A stretch of 23,409 bases of DNA from a virus. The position numbers and the translations under genes were made by a program. Position 1 is the stretch's first letter. The number at the start of each line of letters is the position of its first letter. Under the pieces are notes generated by a model. The model searched no databases and had not been told where the DNA came from. It saw nothing but the letters and a program-made list of their open reading frames with translations. Positions 8,790 to 17,276 of this stretch are shown piece by piece. Location of the stretch: the IMG/VR virus record IMGVR_UViG_3300037071_006337, positions 1-23,409 of that record; one strand, 5' to 3'.

Positions 8790-10570
8790 CGCTGTTCCCT
8801 GCTGTCTTTCTGCCCCGGCTTGGCTTTGTTGGCAGCCGGCGCAGACGGCGGAACCAGGCTCAGCGCATCAACAGCCTGCTTGAACTTGGTCTCGGAAATC
8901 ATATGCTCGCGATATGCTGCGCCCAGCGCCGCGCGCGTGGCCGTGGTATCGAACTTGTCGCCCGTTGTCTTGGCATATGAGCCCAGGCCCAGGTCGTAGA
9001 GACTCTTGTAAATCTGCGACTCAGCCAGGTCCTTGTAACGCGGCATGTTGCGCCGCGCCCACTGCATAGGGTCCAGCTTCGGGTCCTTGCGCGTCGCTTC
9101 GTTGAGCTCCAGCTTCATCTCTATCGACAGCGCCCCGAACCGCGTCAGCTCGCCGGCGGTAAATCCTTGCATCCAACCCTTAGGCGGCAGCAGGTTGCCT
9201 TCGATAAACTCCTCGGCCATTGCATGCTCGGGGCTGCGCTTGAGCGGGCGGTCGCGGTAACGCTCCAGCATCGCCACCAGCTTCTCGTGCGTCGGCTGGT
9301 CCAGCTTGCGGTCAGCGAAAGCCAGCATCAGCCGGTCCATTAACATATCCGCGCGCGCCGTCGAAGACAGGCCGCTGGCGTCGGCCTTGCCCAACCCCAT
9401 GATCTGCAGGCTGAGCTCGCGCACCGTAGTCTGGTCAGGCTTGAGCTGGCCGTTGCCGTCCTTGCGGTCGACCAGCGCTACCAGCGCCAGGTAATCGGCC
9501 GGAATCATCGCCGCCTTGGCGTCGTCCAGCTCCTTGCGCGTCGGAATGTAGCCGTCCAGCCGGATGCGCGTCGCCAGGTCGCCCAGCACGCGCTTGCTCT
9601 CGTCGCGCTCCTTGCGCTGGCGCTGGGTCTCATCGGCCTTGCGGATGGAGTCGGCCTTGCTCAGCGCCTGGTTAGAGTAGGCGCGGCGCTCGTCGGGCGT
9701 CAGCCGCGACTTATCCATAAACAGGATTTCGCTGGCAAAGTCCTCCAGGCGCGTCGGGTTATTGGTAGCGCCGATGCGCTTCGCCGTGCGCAGGTCCTCA
9801 TCGTCGTGCCAGACTTTCTCGATCTTCTGGATGCGCTCGACGGCATTCCACGTGCCGGCCTTGAAACCGTTCTCGATAACGGACACGGCATCCTGCGGCT
9901 TGCCGCTCTGCACCAGCTGGCGGATCGATTCCTCATCCTTGCCCTTCATATCCTTGAGGTTCTCGGATATGTAGTGGTTGCGGATCGCGCTGGCGTTGCT
10001 CGCCTGCTTGGTCGCGAACTGGACTGCGAGCTCCTGGCGGTGCTCGACGCGCGTCACGCCGGACATCGCCTCCTTGTAAAGCTCGCGCTCGGCCTGGTCG
10101 TAGAGCCTGGGCGAAACTTCCCAAGTAGGAATCTGCTCGCGCGTGTCGTTGGGCTTGAGAAAACCGTCAGGCAGGTCCGCGGCCTTGACGAAAGGCTGCG
10201 TCTTGAGTTTGTCCATTAGCTCGGTCGTGCCGCGCACGTAGCCCGCGAGCGCCGTATTCGCGCGCACCTGATCGCTGGCTTTGTCCCAGGCGTCGAAGAC
10301 CTCGGCAGTCTGGTGCAGCGCCTTGCCGATCTGGCCCTTGACCGTGATTTCCTGCGCCATGATGCTGCCGGTGCGAACCATGGTCTCGCCGGTATTGGCC
10401 TGGATCGAGCCGGCGCGCGCAATCGCTTCGCCGGCATTGGCCGTCGCCGTGCCCACGCCCGTCTCGGCCGAGGCTACGGCGAATTGCGCGCGGCTCACGG
10501 CGGTCGGGTCAGTAGGATCGCGTCCCAGCGACGCCTGGCCCCGGCCGTAATTTGGTCCAAACAACTTCAT
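8786..10570 (-). CDS. Internal virion protein (594 aa), T7 gp15-like by position
   Basis: A 594-aa soluble, charged, mostly helical-looking protein. The N-terminal 110 residues are rich in Ala, Thr and Gly (TGVGTATANAGEAIARAGS) and the middle is rich in Lys, Arg and Glu. There is no signal peptide, no membrane segment and no catalytic motif I recognise. In transcription order it follows a 297-aa coiled-coil protein and precedes the 1338-aa protein, matching the gp14-gp15-gp16 order of the T7 ejectosome, so a role as the middle ejection (periplasmic tube) component is inferred. The start at ATG 10570 forms ATGA with the stop of the previous gene and has AAGGG immediately upstream. The stop likewise overlaps the next start as ATGA. 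The specific function rests on position alone. Confidence 0.82.
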   Translation of the reverse strand: MKLFGPNYGRGQASLGRDPTDPTAVSRAQFAVASAETGVGTATANAGEAIARAGSIQANTGETMVRTGSIMAQEITVKGQIGKALHQTAEVFDAWDKASDQVRANTALAGYVRGTTELMDKLKTQPFVKAADLPDGFLKPNDTREQIPTWEVSPRLYDQAERELYKEAMSGVTRVEHRQELAVQFATKQASNASAIRNHYISENLKDMKGKDEESIRQLVQSGKPQDAVSVIENGFKAGTWNAVERIQKIEKVWHDDEDLRTAKRIGATNNPTRLEDFASEILFMDKSRLTPDERRAYSNQALSKADSIRKADETQRQRKERDESKRVLGDLATRIRLDGYIPTRKELDDAKAAMIPADYLALVALVDRKDGNGQLKPDQTTVRELSLQIMGLGKADASGLSSTARADMLMDRLMLAFADRKLDQPTHEKLVAMLERYRDRPLKRSPEHAMAEEFIEGNLLPPKGWMQGFTAGELTRFGALSIEMKLELNEATRKDPKLDPMQWARRNMPRYKDLAESQIYKSLYDLGLGSYAKTTGDKFDTTATRAALGAAYREHMISETKFKQAVDALSLVPPSAPAANKAKPGQKDSREQR

Positions 10571-11460
10571 GCCCTTGTCGGTCCGCTAGGAAAACTGCCG
10601 CTCATGTCATACCAGTTACTGCTCGTCGCCGGCTTCGCCGGCGTCTTGATACGGGTAGGATCGCGCCACCAGTCGTAGACCTTGCCGGCGCTCGTCAGCG
10701 CCGACGGTATCGCCTGCATCAGGGCAACGGTGCCCTGACCGCGAGTAATGCTGGCCTGCGCACGCGAGCCTGCTGCACTCGCCGCGGTGCCCAGCGCCGC
10801 CGCGCGCGTGCCGGCAGCCTGCGCGCGGGTCCCTTCCGCGCCTGCGGCAGTGGCGCGCGCACCCGCCTCCATCTGCTGCGCCTGCGCCAGGTTGGTCGCC
10901 AGCGTCACGTCGCCCCCTCTGCGCAGTATGTCGGCACGCGATATGCCCGCCATTTTCTCATAGGCCAGTTGCCGCTCGTTTTCCTTGCGCTGCGTTGCCA
11001 GCGCCTTGGCAATCGTCGAGCCGGCTTCGTCGTCATTATACACGAAACCGCTCGCCGCGGCCTGCGCGCGTCCCATGGCCTCTTCTTCCTGGAACTGAAG
11101 CTGCTCGCGCCTGATCTTCTCGGCCGTCTCGGCCTGCTCGCGCTGGACGTTGGCCTGGTCGATCTGGAATTTCTCTTGCGCGGCAACCTGCTGCTGCGCC
11201 GCGGCCTGGCGCTGCAACTCCGCGCCCTGCTGCTGTATCTCCGCAGCACGCGCCTGGTAGTCGGCCGCGCGCTGCTGCTCGAGGGAAGCAGCGTCCTGCT
11301 GGCGCGCACCCGCCTCCTGCTGCGCAGCCGCGGCTTTGGATATTTTCTTGGCCTGCAGGCCTGCGGCTACGGTGCCGATCGCCGACGCGGCGTTGAGCAC
11401 CGGGTTGATCCAGCTGAACAGGTCCTTGAGTCCGCCCAGCGCTCCGAACAAGTCGCCCAT
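10567..11460 (-). CDS. Internal virion protein (297 aa), T7 gp14-like by position
   Basis: A 297-aa protein. Residues 1-35 form a hydrophobic, glycine-containing start (MGDLFGALGGLKDLFSWINP, then an Ala/Ile-rich stretch). Residues 38-130 form a long Gln/Ala/Glu-rich coiled coil, and a second Ala/Gln/Arg-rich helical region covers 190-250. A conserved-looking segment around 135-165 (AAASGFVYNDDEAGST, then KALATQRKENERQLAYEK) resembles a segment of small internal core proteins in podophages. By position it matches T7 gp14, the outer-membrane pore of the ejection machine. The start at 11460 is supported by GGTGATC directly upstream, which pairs with the extreme 3' end of 16S rRNA. The capsid gene has the same type of signal. 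Family assignment is moderate. Confidence 0.82.
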   Translation of the reverse strand: MGDLFGALGGLKDLFSWINPVLNAASAIGTVAAGLQAKKISKAAAAQQEAGARQQDAASLEQQRAADYQARAAEIQQQGAELQRQAAAQQQVAAQEKFQIDQANVQREQAETAEKIRREQLQFQEEEAMGRAQAAASGFVYNDDEAGSTIAKALATQRKENERQLAYEKMAGISRADILRRGGDVTLATNLAQAQQMEAGARATAAGAEGTRAQAAGTRAAALGTAASAAGSRAQASITRGQGTVALMQAIPSALTSAGKVYDWWRDPTRIKTPAKPATSSNWYDMSGSFPSGPTRA

Positions 11461-11463
11461 AGA

Positions 11464-12657
11464 TCACCCTATCAAAGACATGCGGCCGGCGTCGTCCAGC
11501 CACGGATTAGGAATACCGGCCTGGCTCGCCGACGGGGCCAGTCCGCCCGTGCCGATGCTGCCGCGCACGCCGGCGCGCGTCGGCTGGCCATAGAGCTCGG
11601 TATAGAAGTCCATCAGGGCCGGCTTGCCTTCGCCGGCGTAGCGGCTCAGCCCGCCCTCGTAGCGGTTCTCTGCGCCGCCGACGGCAATATCATAACCTTC
11701 CTGGAGCAACCCAAACGTCGACGACTTGTTCAGGTCCTCGACGGCCGACACGCGCTGCGACTCGAGGTGCTCGGTCTGCATCTTGATCAAGTCGGGCGCT
11801 GCGCCGGCGGCGCTCAGCCGCGCGCGCACGTCCGCGAACGCGCCCTCGTTGATGCGGTTCACATTATCAATCCAACCAGAGTAGGACTGCCACAGGCTCT
11901 TGTAGTCAGGCGCGCCAGGCTTGGGCGCAGCCGGCAACGGCACGTCCTCGATCGCCGGCGCAACCGGCTCCGCAGACGGTTCTAGAAAGTCCGTGCCAGC
12001 CGCAACGCCTGCGGCGATACCGGCCGCAGGCAACTCGCCGCCCAGCGGCACATTAGAAAAAGTCTCAAGGGCTTGCTTGCCTATTTCCCACCACGTCGGC
12101 TCGGCTCCGACTGCGCCAATCGCGCCGCCTGCCGTGCCGGTGGTGCCGGCCAGGGTCGGCGTTACTTCGGACAGGCCTGGAATACCGGCGGCCAGCCCAC
12201 CCTCTGCCAGGTAAGACGGCACGAACTCGCCCAGACCTTCGATGCCTGCCGTGCTCGTAATGCCCGCGCCCGAAACCGGCGCCAGCATACCGCCCAGCAG
12301 AGCGCTGAACAGCTGCAAAGGGCCATTGGTCCAGATGCTGCCGCTTTTCTGGTTCTCGGCATTGACGACCTGCTGCATCCAGTATTGCGGGATGTAAGCG
12401 TCGCCTTCGACGTCCATGCCGAACTGGTCGACGATAGCCTGGTAGTTAGGATTACCGGCAAATGCGCCGTAGCGATTAGACTCGTCGAAGCCTGCGCCGA
12501 ATCCATGCACCGGAGCGTAGCCCGCTGGCGCTTTGGCCAGCAGCTTGCTCAGGCGCTCGTCGGCTTGCGCCTCGGCGTCGCGCGCGGCGCGAGTCTTGGC
12601 GGCCCGCGCCTGCAAAACAGGATTATATTCCTCGCCGCTGTTATATTCTTCGGCCAT
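11464..12657 (-). CDS. Virion-associated protein of unknown function (397 aa)
   Basis: I do not recognise this family. The 397-aa product starts with a charged, Ala-rich helical section (residues 1-45), continues with a Tyr/Asn/Gly-containing segment (YAPVHGFGAGFDESNRYGAF), and has a Gly/Ala/Thr-rich middle (about 115-215) with little charge. The C-terminal third is helical (KSLWQSYSGWIDNVNRIN and following). It sits between the nozzle gene and the gp14-like gene and shares a TAATG junction with the nozzle gene, with GGAGG seven bases before the ATG. That context makes a tail or internal virion component likely. No catalytic motif, signal peptide or clear membrane segment is visible. Confidence 0.78.
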   Translation of the reverse strand: MAEEYNSGEEYNPVLQARAAKTRAARDAEAQADERLSKLLAKAPAGYAPVHGFGAGFDESNRYGAFAGNPNYQAIVDQFGMDVEGDAYIPQYWMQQVVNAENQKSGSIWTNGPLQLFSALLGGMLAPVSGAGITSTAGIEGLGEFVPSYLAEGGLAAGIPGLSEVTPTLAGTTGTAGGAIGAVGAEPTWWEIGKQALETFSNVPLGGELPAAGIAAGVAAGTDFLEPSAEPVAPAIEDVPLPAAPKPGAPDYKSLWQSYSGWIDNVNRINEGAFADVRARLSAAGAAPDLIKMQTEHLESQRVSAVEDLNKSSTFGLLQEGYDIAVGGAENRYEGGLSRYAGEGKPALMDFYTELYGQPTRAGVRGSIGTGGLAPSASQAGIPNPWLDDAGRMSLIG

Positions 12658-14756
12658 TAGAGCGCCTCCACATCGAGCTCGCCGAACAGCGCGGCCACCT
12701 GCAGGTCGATCGGCAGCGGCTCCTGTATATCGATTACTTCCTGCAGCGCGTAGCCCAGCTTGACGGTAAAGAACCGCCCCGTGGTATACGGCTCGCGCGT
12801 ATCCATGGGCGTGCTCGGCGTGCGGTCGGGCGGGCGCTGCCCGTTAATCAAAGGCTTGCCCGAGGATATGACCTGGACATAAGCCTTGGAGAACCGCTTG
12901 AACGCCGTTCCGGTTCCTTGCGGCGATTGCCCCGGCTCGAACGGCATCGAGGTCAGGCGCGCCGGCGCGTGCAGCCCGGCAATAACCTCGAGCGCAGGGC
13001 GTTGCAGCACGATGTCGCCGGCAGCCGATACGGTCACGGGCGGGTGGACAGCGCCATCTGCCACCACGTCTACTTCCTGAAGCGCCAGGTGCTGAAAGCC
13101 CGGAAATGTCAGACCCAGCGCGTTGATGATGACAACTTTCCAGGAATCCGCGAACTGCTGCGCCACCGCGATGTTGTTCAAAATCCCGTACTGTATGAAC
13201 GTCTGGCCCGCGCGCGTGACGCGCCACGCCGCCAGCAGCACGTCGGTTCCAAAGAACGAGACGGCAGCGATCGAGACCAGCAGCAGCTTGGTAGGATGGC
13301 GATGCCAGCCCACGATGTTGTTGCCGCGCTCGTAGCTCGACGCGACCAGCTCGCCGCTCGTCAGCACCGCCCATACAATGCTCTCGGGGCGCTGCGTATA
13401 CGCCGTCGCCGCCACGCGCCCCAACGTGATGTGCTCGGAGGCCAGCGTCAGGTCCGTGGAAACCCAGCCGCTTTCCTCGAAGCGGTAGCCCATCACGTAC
13501 AGCTTGCGCCCGTCGCCGTTGAAATAAAGCACGACGTTGCCAAGCAGCATGGGCTGCGCGTAGGCCGAGCCGTAGGCGCTCTGCGGCTCGATCAGGATAC
13601 TGGTCGGCGTGATGACTTCCTGCGCGCCGCCCGCTGCGCTCAGCACGAACTCCGTATTCTCCGTACCGATCAGCAGGTTCTTCGCGCCGCTCATCCAGCG
13701 TATTGCGCCGCGCTTGGCGATCGTATAGGCCAGCGCATCGTCGGCCAGCGTGCCCAGCGTGAAGTTCAGGTAATCGCCGGACTTGCTGCCCCAGAACTTC
13801 GAGGGCTGCAACGCCGTGCCGCCGAACCAGAGCCGCCCCTGGAAAAAGGTCAGCGTGCGCGGGTAGTTGTTCGTCGTCCATTCCGGCGGCTGCGCGACGA
13901 ACGCCGCGGCGGATATGGTGAAACTGGTGCCGGTATATTCCACCTTCTGCACCGGCTGCCCGCCCGACGTAATGAACATCGTCATGCCCGTCGGGTCTAT
14001 CTCGTACTGCAGGACAGGCAGCAGGTCCGCCGTGAACGGCGTCGTCAGCGCGCGCGCCGCGGCCAGCGCCGGCACGATATCCTGGATGCTGACGCGCGCA
14101 ATGACGCACGGTACGTTGGGCGTCATGCTGGACACGGATATCCAGTGAGACGTCGCCGTGGCCGTGAACGTCAAGGTCAGTATGTTCAGCGTTCCCTGCG
14201 TCTGCGCGACCTGCAACCCGCCCGACGTCGTGCCGACGCCCAGCCTTACCAGGTCCAGCGGCGCAGCCTGCAGGACCGTGAAGCTGTATTGCTGGCCGAC
14301 GAGCAAGCCCGTCACGTTCTGGATCAGCATCGCCGTGCGGACGACTGAGGACGACAGCGTGCAGAGCAGCGCGCCGAACGTGATCGTCGCGCCCATGCCT
14401 GGATTTGTAGTCCAGTCCTGCGCGCCGAACCTGAAATCCCCGTTCAGCACGCGCTCGGGCGCGATCGGCTCGCCTATCTCGTTCAGCAGATACAACGCGC
14501 CCTCGATGAACAGCAGCGAAAAGAACTTGATGGCAGAAACCGGGAACGGAATAACGCGCGCCTGCTGCGCCGTCACCGGCGTCTCGAACCCGAAGCGCAG
14601 GCCGGGGCGGCGCTTGGCCGGCCCCTGCGCCAGGCTGATCATGTTCTCCATGCGCTGCGCGCCCTCGCGGTATCCCTTGGCGGAGATACGCGATATCATG
14701 CGCGGGCTGAGCTCGCCGGCGGAGAAGCTCTCCTGGATAGGCGTCAGCTTGGGCAC
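12657..14756 (-). CDS. Tail nozzle / tubular protein B-like (699 aa) with CBM-like insert
   Basis: The N-terminus (IQESFSAGELSPRM at 7-20, then YREGAQRMENM and AKRRPGLRFG) and the block YPRTLTFFQGRLWFGG followed by PSKFWGSKSGDYLNF (298-332) are hallmarks of podophage tail tube or nozzle proteins. The gene follows the adaptor gene at the same distance as T7 gp12 follows gp11. Residues about 101-228 look inserted: NGDFRFGAQDWTT, a Thr/Ser-rich beta stretch, GLLVGQQYSFTVL, LGVGTTSGG and TLTFTATATSHW form the order typical of CBM4/9-like jelly-roll carbohydrate-binding modules. The start is taken as GTG 14756. It overlaps the previous TAG by one base, has GAGG about eight bases upstream, and lies just before the conserved segment. 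A longer reading upstream adds 30 residues that overlap the previous gene. Confidence 0.85.
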   Translation of the reverse strand: MPKLTPIQESFSAGELSPRMISRISAKGYREGAQRMENMISLAQGPAKRRPGLRFGFETPVTAQQARVIPFPVSAIKFFSLLFIEGALYLLNEIGEPIAPERVLNGDFRFGAQDWTTNPGMGATITFGALLCTLSSSVVRTAMLIQNVTGLLVGQQYSFTVLQAAPLDLVRLGVGTTSGGLQVAQTQGTLNILTLTFTATATSHWISVSSMTPNVPCVIARVSIQDIVPALAAARALTTPFTADLLPVLQYEIDPTGMTMFITSGGQPVQKVEYTGTSFTISAAAFVAQPPEWTTNNYPRTLTFFQGRLWFGGTALQPSKFWGSKSGDYLNFTLGTLADDALAYTIAKRGAIRWMSGAKNLLIGTENTEFVLSAAGGAQEVITPTSILIEPQSAYGSAYAQPMLLGNVVLYFNGDGRKLYVMGYRFEESGWVSTDLTLASEHITLGRVAATAYTQRPESIVWAVLTSGELVASSYERGNNIVGWHRHPTKLLLVSIAAVSFFGTDVLLAAWRVTRAGQTFIQYGILNNIAVAQQFADSWKVVIINALGLTFPGFQHLALQEVDVVADGAVHPPVTVSAAGDIVLQRPALEVIAGLHAPARLTSMPFEPGQSPQGTGTAFKRFSKAYVQVISSGKPLINGQRPPDRTPSTPMDTREPYTTGRFFTVKLGYALQEVIDIQEPLPIDLQVAALFGELDVEAL

Positions 14757-15025
14757 TACGGCCTCGGGCCTGCAGTCCAATAAAGGTAGAGCATGTCGTC
14801 GAGCGCGCCCGCAAACCCCTTGACTGTGCCGAGGTAATGCGCCCACATGTCGTTCACGTGGCCGGGCGTCTCGCCCTGCGCAACCAGAAACTCCAGCTCT
14901 GCCTGGTCCAGCACCGGCGTCACCGCGCCATTGGCCAGGTAGTAGCGCAGCAGCTTGTCGTTGAGCGCGTTGCCGCCGGCCGCATCGGGTATCGCGGCAT
15001 TAATCGCGTCGTTGATATGGGCCAT
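14756..15025 (-). CDS. Small structural-region protein (89 aa), unknown
   Basis: An 89-aa acidic protein (MAHINDAINAAIPDAAGGN, later LDQAELEFLVAQGETPGHVN) that I cannot assign. It lies between a 138-aa unknown and the nozzle gene, and its TAG stop shares its last base with the nozzle GTG start, so the two are probably translated together. The upstream signal is weak (AGGCGG ending close to the ATG), and the previous stop is only eight bases away, which fits re-initiation. Tail adaptor-nozzle junctions in other podophages often carry one or two such small genes; a chaperone or minor tail role is only a guess. Confidence 0.75.
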   Translation of the reverse strand: MAHINDAINAAIPDAAGGNALNDKLLRYYLANGAVTPVLDQAELEFLVAQGETPGHVNDMWAHYLGTVKGFAGALDDMLYLYWTAGPRP

Positions 15026-15033
15026 GGCGCCGC

Positions 15034-15450
15034 CTACGGCTTAATTGTCAGGCCGCTCGTCAGCGCGGTCTCGCGGAATACCTCGAGGCACTGGGTCAGC
15101 CCCGACAGAATCAGCGTCGTCTGCCCGTCCAAGTTGCCGACATTGTTGCGCACGGCGGCGATGCCCGTCTCGGCGGACAGCGCGCCGTTGGCGCTCATCA
15201 CGATCGCCGGCCGGCCGAACCGCGCGTCGATCATGTCGGCCTTCTGCAGGCCGCCGCCCATGCGCGAGTCCGATATCAGCGCATCGATGCAGTCCTTGCA
15301 CCGCTCCATGATCTGGCCTATGGTCAGCGTCGTGGCCTCGCCGATCAGCAATGCCACGCTCGCTGCGGGCGTTGCCGTGGCAGCCGGCACCTGCAGCAGC
15401 GAGACGTCGAAGCCTGCGCTCTTTCCCAATGCGATAGAGACTTGATACAT
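15034..15450 (-). CDS. Structural-region protein (138 aa), unknown
   Basis: A 138-aa protein without a recognisable motif. It is Ala/Thr/Val-rich near the N-terminus (VSLLQVPAATATPAASVALL) with a mixed alpha/beta pattern after that, and contains a cysteine pair (ERCKDC). The start at ATG 15450 is strongly supported: GGAGGG lies six bases upstream and overlaps the TAG stop of the adaptor gene. It could be a minor tail or head-completion protein judging by its place between adaptor and nozzle, but nothing in the residues shows this directly. Confidence 0.8.
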   Translation of the reverse strand: MYQVSIALGKSAGFDVSLLQVPAATATPAASVALLIGEATTLTIGQIMERCKDCIDALISDSRMGGGLQKADMIDARFGRPAIVMSANGALSAETGIAAVRNNVGNLDGQTTLILSGLTQCLEVFRETALTSGLTIKP

Positions 15451-15459
15451 GCTGCCCTC

Positions 15460-16080
15460 CTAGACGGTAGGTCCGACGAAACCCGTTGCGCCGGCGCGGC
15501 GCGCCAGCTTCATGCCCGGCGCGCGGATCAGGCGCGCCCGCCCCTGTTTGGCGTCCTGCGCCACGGCCTCGGCCATTTTGCTCGCGAACAGGTTAGCCAT
15601 GTCGGATTGCAAGGATCTGGAATTGGCGATCGGTATCGCCAAGTCCATGGCCAGCCGCGCAGCCAGCGCCTGCGTAAACAGCGGGCTGAACAGGTTCGGG
15701 TCCGCTATCTCCACGACGGCGCGCACGAAAATCTGAGACTGCTCGGCCAGGATCGTATGGCCCTCGCGGACCCAGCTGGCGACCGGATCGCCTTCCTCCG
15801 GGCGCGCGCTCTGCCCGACGTAGCACACGCGCAGCACGTCCGATGGCAACTGGAAATTATACGGATAGCCCCAGGCAGGGCCTATGGCCAGCTGCGGCGG
15901 CACGAAGCGCCGCATGGCAAACGTCCAGTCTGCAGCCTCGAGCAGCGCGTTGCGCAACAAGGCGTAGTTGGCCTTGGCCAGCTGCGCCTCGGTCTGCTCC
16001 TGGTCCAGCGAAATGATAAGGTTGCCGCCGACCCAGCCTATTGCCTGGTTACAGATGGCGACGTCACTTACGCCGAGCAC
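15460..16080 (-). CDS. Tail adaptor, T7 gp11-like tubular protein A (206 aa)
   Basis: The N-terminal half fits the tail tubular protein A / adaptor family that sits under the portal: residues 4-70 show DVAICNQAIGWVGGN, LIISLDQEQTEAQLAK and ANYALLRNALLEAADWTFAM in order, the typical 'N-A-L-x-x-I-G ... Y ... R-x-x-L-x-x-x-x-W-x-F-A' arrangement. T7 gp11 is about 196 aa, close to the 206 here. The start is GTG 16080: GAGGAG lies seven bases before it and the adaptor homology begins within a few residues. An upstream in-frame ATG would only add 20 Arg/Lys-rich residues that are a shadow of the previous gene. The gene overlaps the preceding 74-aa gene by 17 bases. The product should join the portal to the nozzle. 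Confidence 0.87.
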   Translation of the reverse strand: MLGVSDVAICNQAIGWVGGNLIISLDQEQTEAQLAKANYALLRNALLEAADWTFAMRRFVPPQLAIGPAWGYPYNFQLPSDVLRVCYVGQSARPEEGDPVASWVREGHTILAEQSQIFVRAVVEIADPNLFSPLFTQALAARLAMDLAIPIANSRSLQSDMANLFASKMAEAVAQDAKQGRARLIRAPGMKLARRAGATGFVGPTV

Positions 16081-16288
16081 GCGGCTTCTCCTCTTCCTCT
16101 TCCGCCGGCGTGTCGTAAGCCGCCGGGCGGAAGCCCTCAATCACGGACTCGTCGCAGGCCAGCGCGTCGGCGATTTCCTTGACGCTCTTGCCTTCGGCCA
16201 GCATCGCCTCGACCTGCGGCACCTCGTGGCTCATGATGCCCATGCGGCGCAGCCCCGATGCGATCTTCATGTTGTCTTCTATACTCAT
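16064..16288 (-). CDS. Small protein after capsid gene (74 aa), HTH-like segment
   Basis: A 74-aa acidic protein with a Glu-rich stretch and a basic end (AEEEEEKPRARRK). Residues 32-50 (EGKSVKEIADALACDESVI) read like a helix-turn-helix or coiled segment, a pattern common in small phage proteins encoded between capsid and tail adaptor. It begins directly after the capsid terminator, with GGAG nine bases before ATG 16288 inside the terminator's trailing sequence. Its 3' end overlaps the adaptor start and supplies the adaptor's Shine-Dalgarno sequence. The function is unknown. Confidence 0.78.
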   Translation of the reverse strand: MSIEDNMKIASGLRRMGIMSHEVPQVEAMLAEGKSVKEIADALACDESVIEGFRPAAYDTPAEEEEEKPRARRK

Positions 16289-16299
16289 ATCTTTTCTCC

Positions 16300-16342
16300 A
16301 AAAAACCCCGGGCGGTTGCCGGGAGAAAGCGGGCCGCCCGGG
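16300..16342 (-). terminator. Intrinsic terminator after the capsid gene
   Basis: On the minus strand a perfect 9-bp stem CCCGGGCGG / CCGCCCGGG (plus-strand positions 334-342 and 307-315 of the 16,000 block) with an 18-base loop is followed by one G and six Ts. It starts 13 bases after the capsid TAA stop. The position matches the T7 terminator after gene 10, which lets the capsid be made in excess while allowing read-through into the tail genes. The Shine-Dalgarno sequence of the next gene follows the T run at once. Confidence 0.85.
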
Positions 16343-16355
16343 TCCGGGGTGAAGG

Positions 16356-17231
16356 TTAGACCAGCGAGTTCTTGACGTGCACGTGGACGATCTGCTCGTC
16401 CTCGACGCGCACCGCGCCCATCGTCAGCGCGCAGTAGATGCGCCACGCGAAGCTGATCGACGGATCCTCGGCCACCCGCGTCCAGATATCCTTGGCCACC
16501 TGCAGGCCGAGCGCCCGCTTGGTGAACGCCAGGCACGACAGCTGGCCCGCCGACGGGATCAGCAGCCTGGTCGACACGACCCAGGTGAACCCCATCCAAT
16601 TCGGCACGATGCCCGTCGCGTTGAGCCGCTGCAGGGCCTCGCGCTGCACGTAGTCGGCCGAGGTCTGCTCGGTCAGCTGCATCAGCTTGCGCACCTGCGT
16701 CGGCCCGACCACGAATACCTTCGATATGGAGGGGTCGATGTCGTTGGCCATGAACTTTTCCTGCACCGCCGTCACCATGTCGAAGCTGATGACCTCAGCG
16801 CCCGTGCCGACTTTCTGGCCGGCGGGGAACGCCACCGGCGCGCCCGTGCCGTCGAGCGCGTTGCCAGTGGCTGCGGCGATGATGTAATCGTCCACCGCGC
16901 GCTTGGCGCCCATGCCCTGCTTCTCGGCCACCGAGCTCTTGGGGTCTATCAGCATCTGCACGATATCCTCGGGTTCCACCGTATCGCCGTCGTGCTTCGT
17001 CGATACGATCGAGACGCGCCTGCTCCACGGCGAGTCCGTTGCCGGTGTCGGGGTTCTTGCCGCGGCCTTCGCGGTGAAGTCGCCCTTGCCTAGGCGGTCC
17101 CAATTGTGCTTCTCGGATGTAACGCCCTTCTCCATGACGAACTGGCGCAGGCGCGTTTCGGATTGCTGCGCCAGCTGGCGCACGGTCCGCTCGTACGTCT
17201 GTACGTAGGCGGCAGAAATGGTAATGGCCAT
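16356..17231 (-). CDS. Major capsid protein (291 aa)
   Basis: A 291-aa protein with the features of a podophage coat protein family I recognise: YVQTYERTVRQLAQQ near the N-terminus, WDRLGKGDF at about 45-53, TPATDSPWSRR, GDTVEPEDIVQMLIDPKS at about 82-99, KRAVDDYIIAAATGNA at about 109-124, then MANDIDPSISKVFVVGPTQV, LMQLTEQTSADYV, and near the end RVAEDPSISFAWRIYCALT and GAVRVEDEQIVHVHV. The TEQTSADYV-WMGFTW-AWRIYC order is characteristic. The gene follows the scaffold gene and is followed by a strong terminator, as expected for the most abundant virion protein. The start at ATG 17231 has AAGGTGAT just upstream, an extended match to the 16S rRNA end. A structured 192-base leader precedes it. 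Confidence 0.92.
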   Translation of the reverse strand: MAITISAAYVQTYERTVRQLAQQSETRLRQFVMEKGVTSEKHNWDRLGKGDFTAKAAARTPTPATDSPWSRRVSIVSTKHDGDTVEPEDIVQMLIDPKSSVAEKQGMGAKRAVDDYIIAAATGNALDGTGAPVAFPAGQKVGTGAEVISFDMVTAVQEKFMANDIDPSISKVFVVGPTQVRKLMQLTEQTSADYVQREALQRLNATGIVPNWMGFTWVVSTRLLIPSAGQLSCLAFTKRALGLQVAKDIWTRVAEDPSISFAWRIYCALTMGAVRVEDEQIVHVHVKNSLV

Positions 17232-17276
17232 AAATCACCTTTCCTCGAAAGTGGAATTGAATCGACTCTCGGGTTA

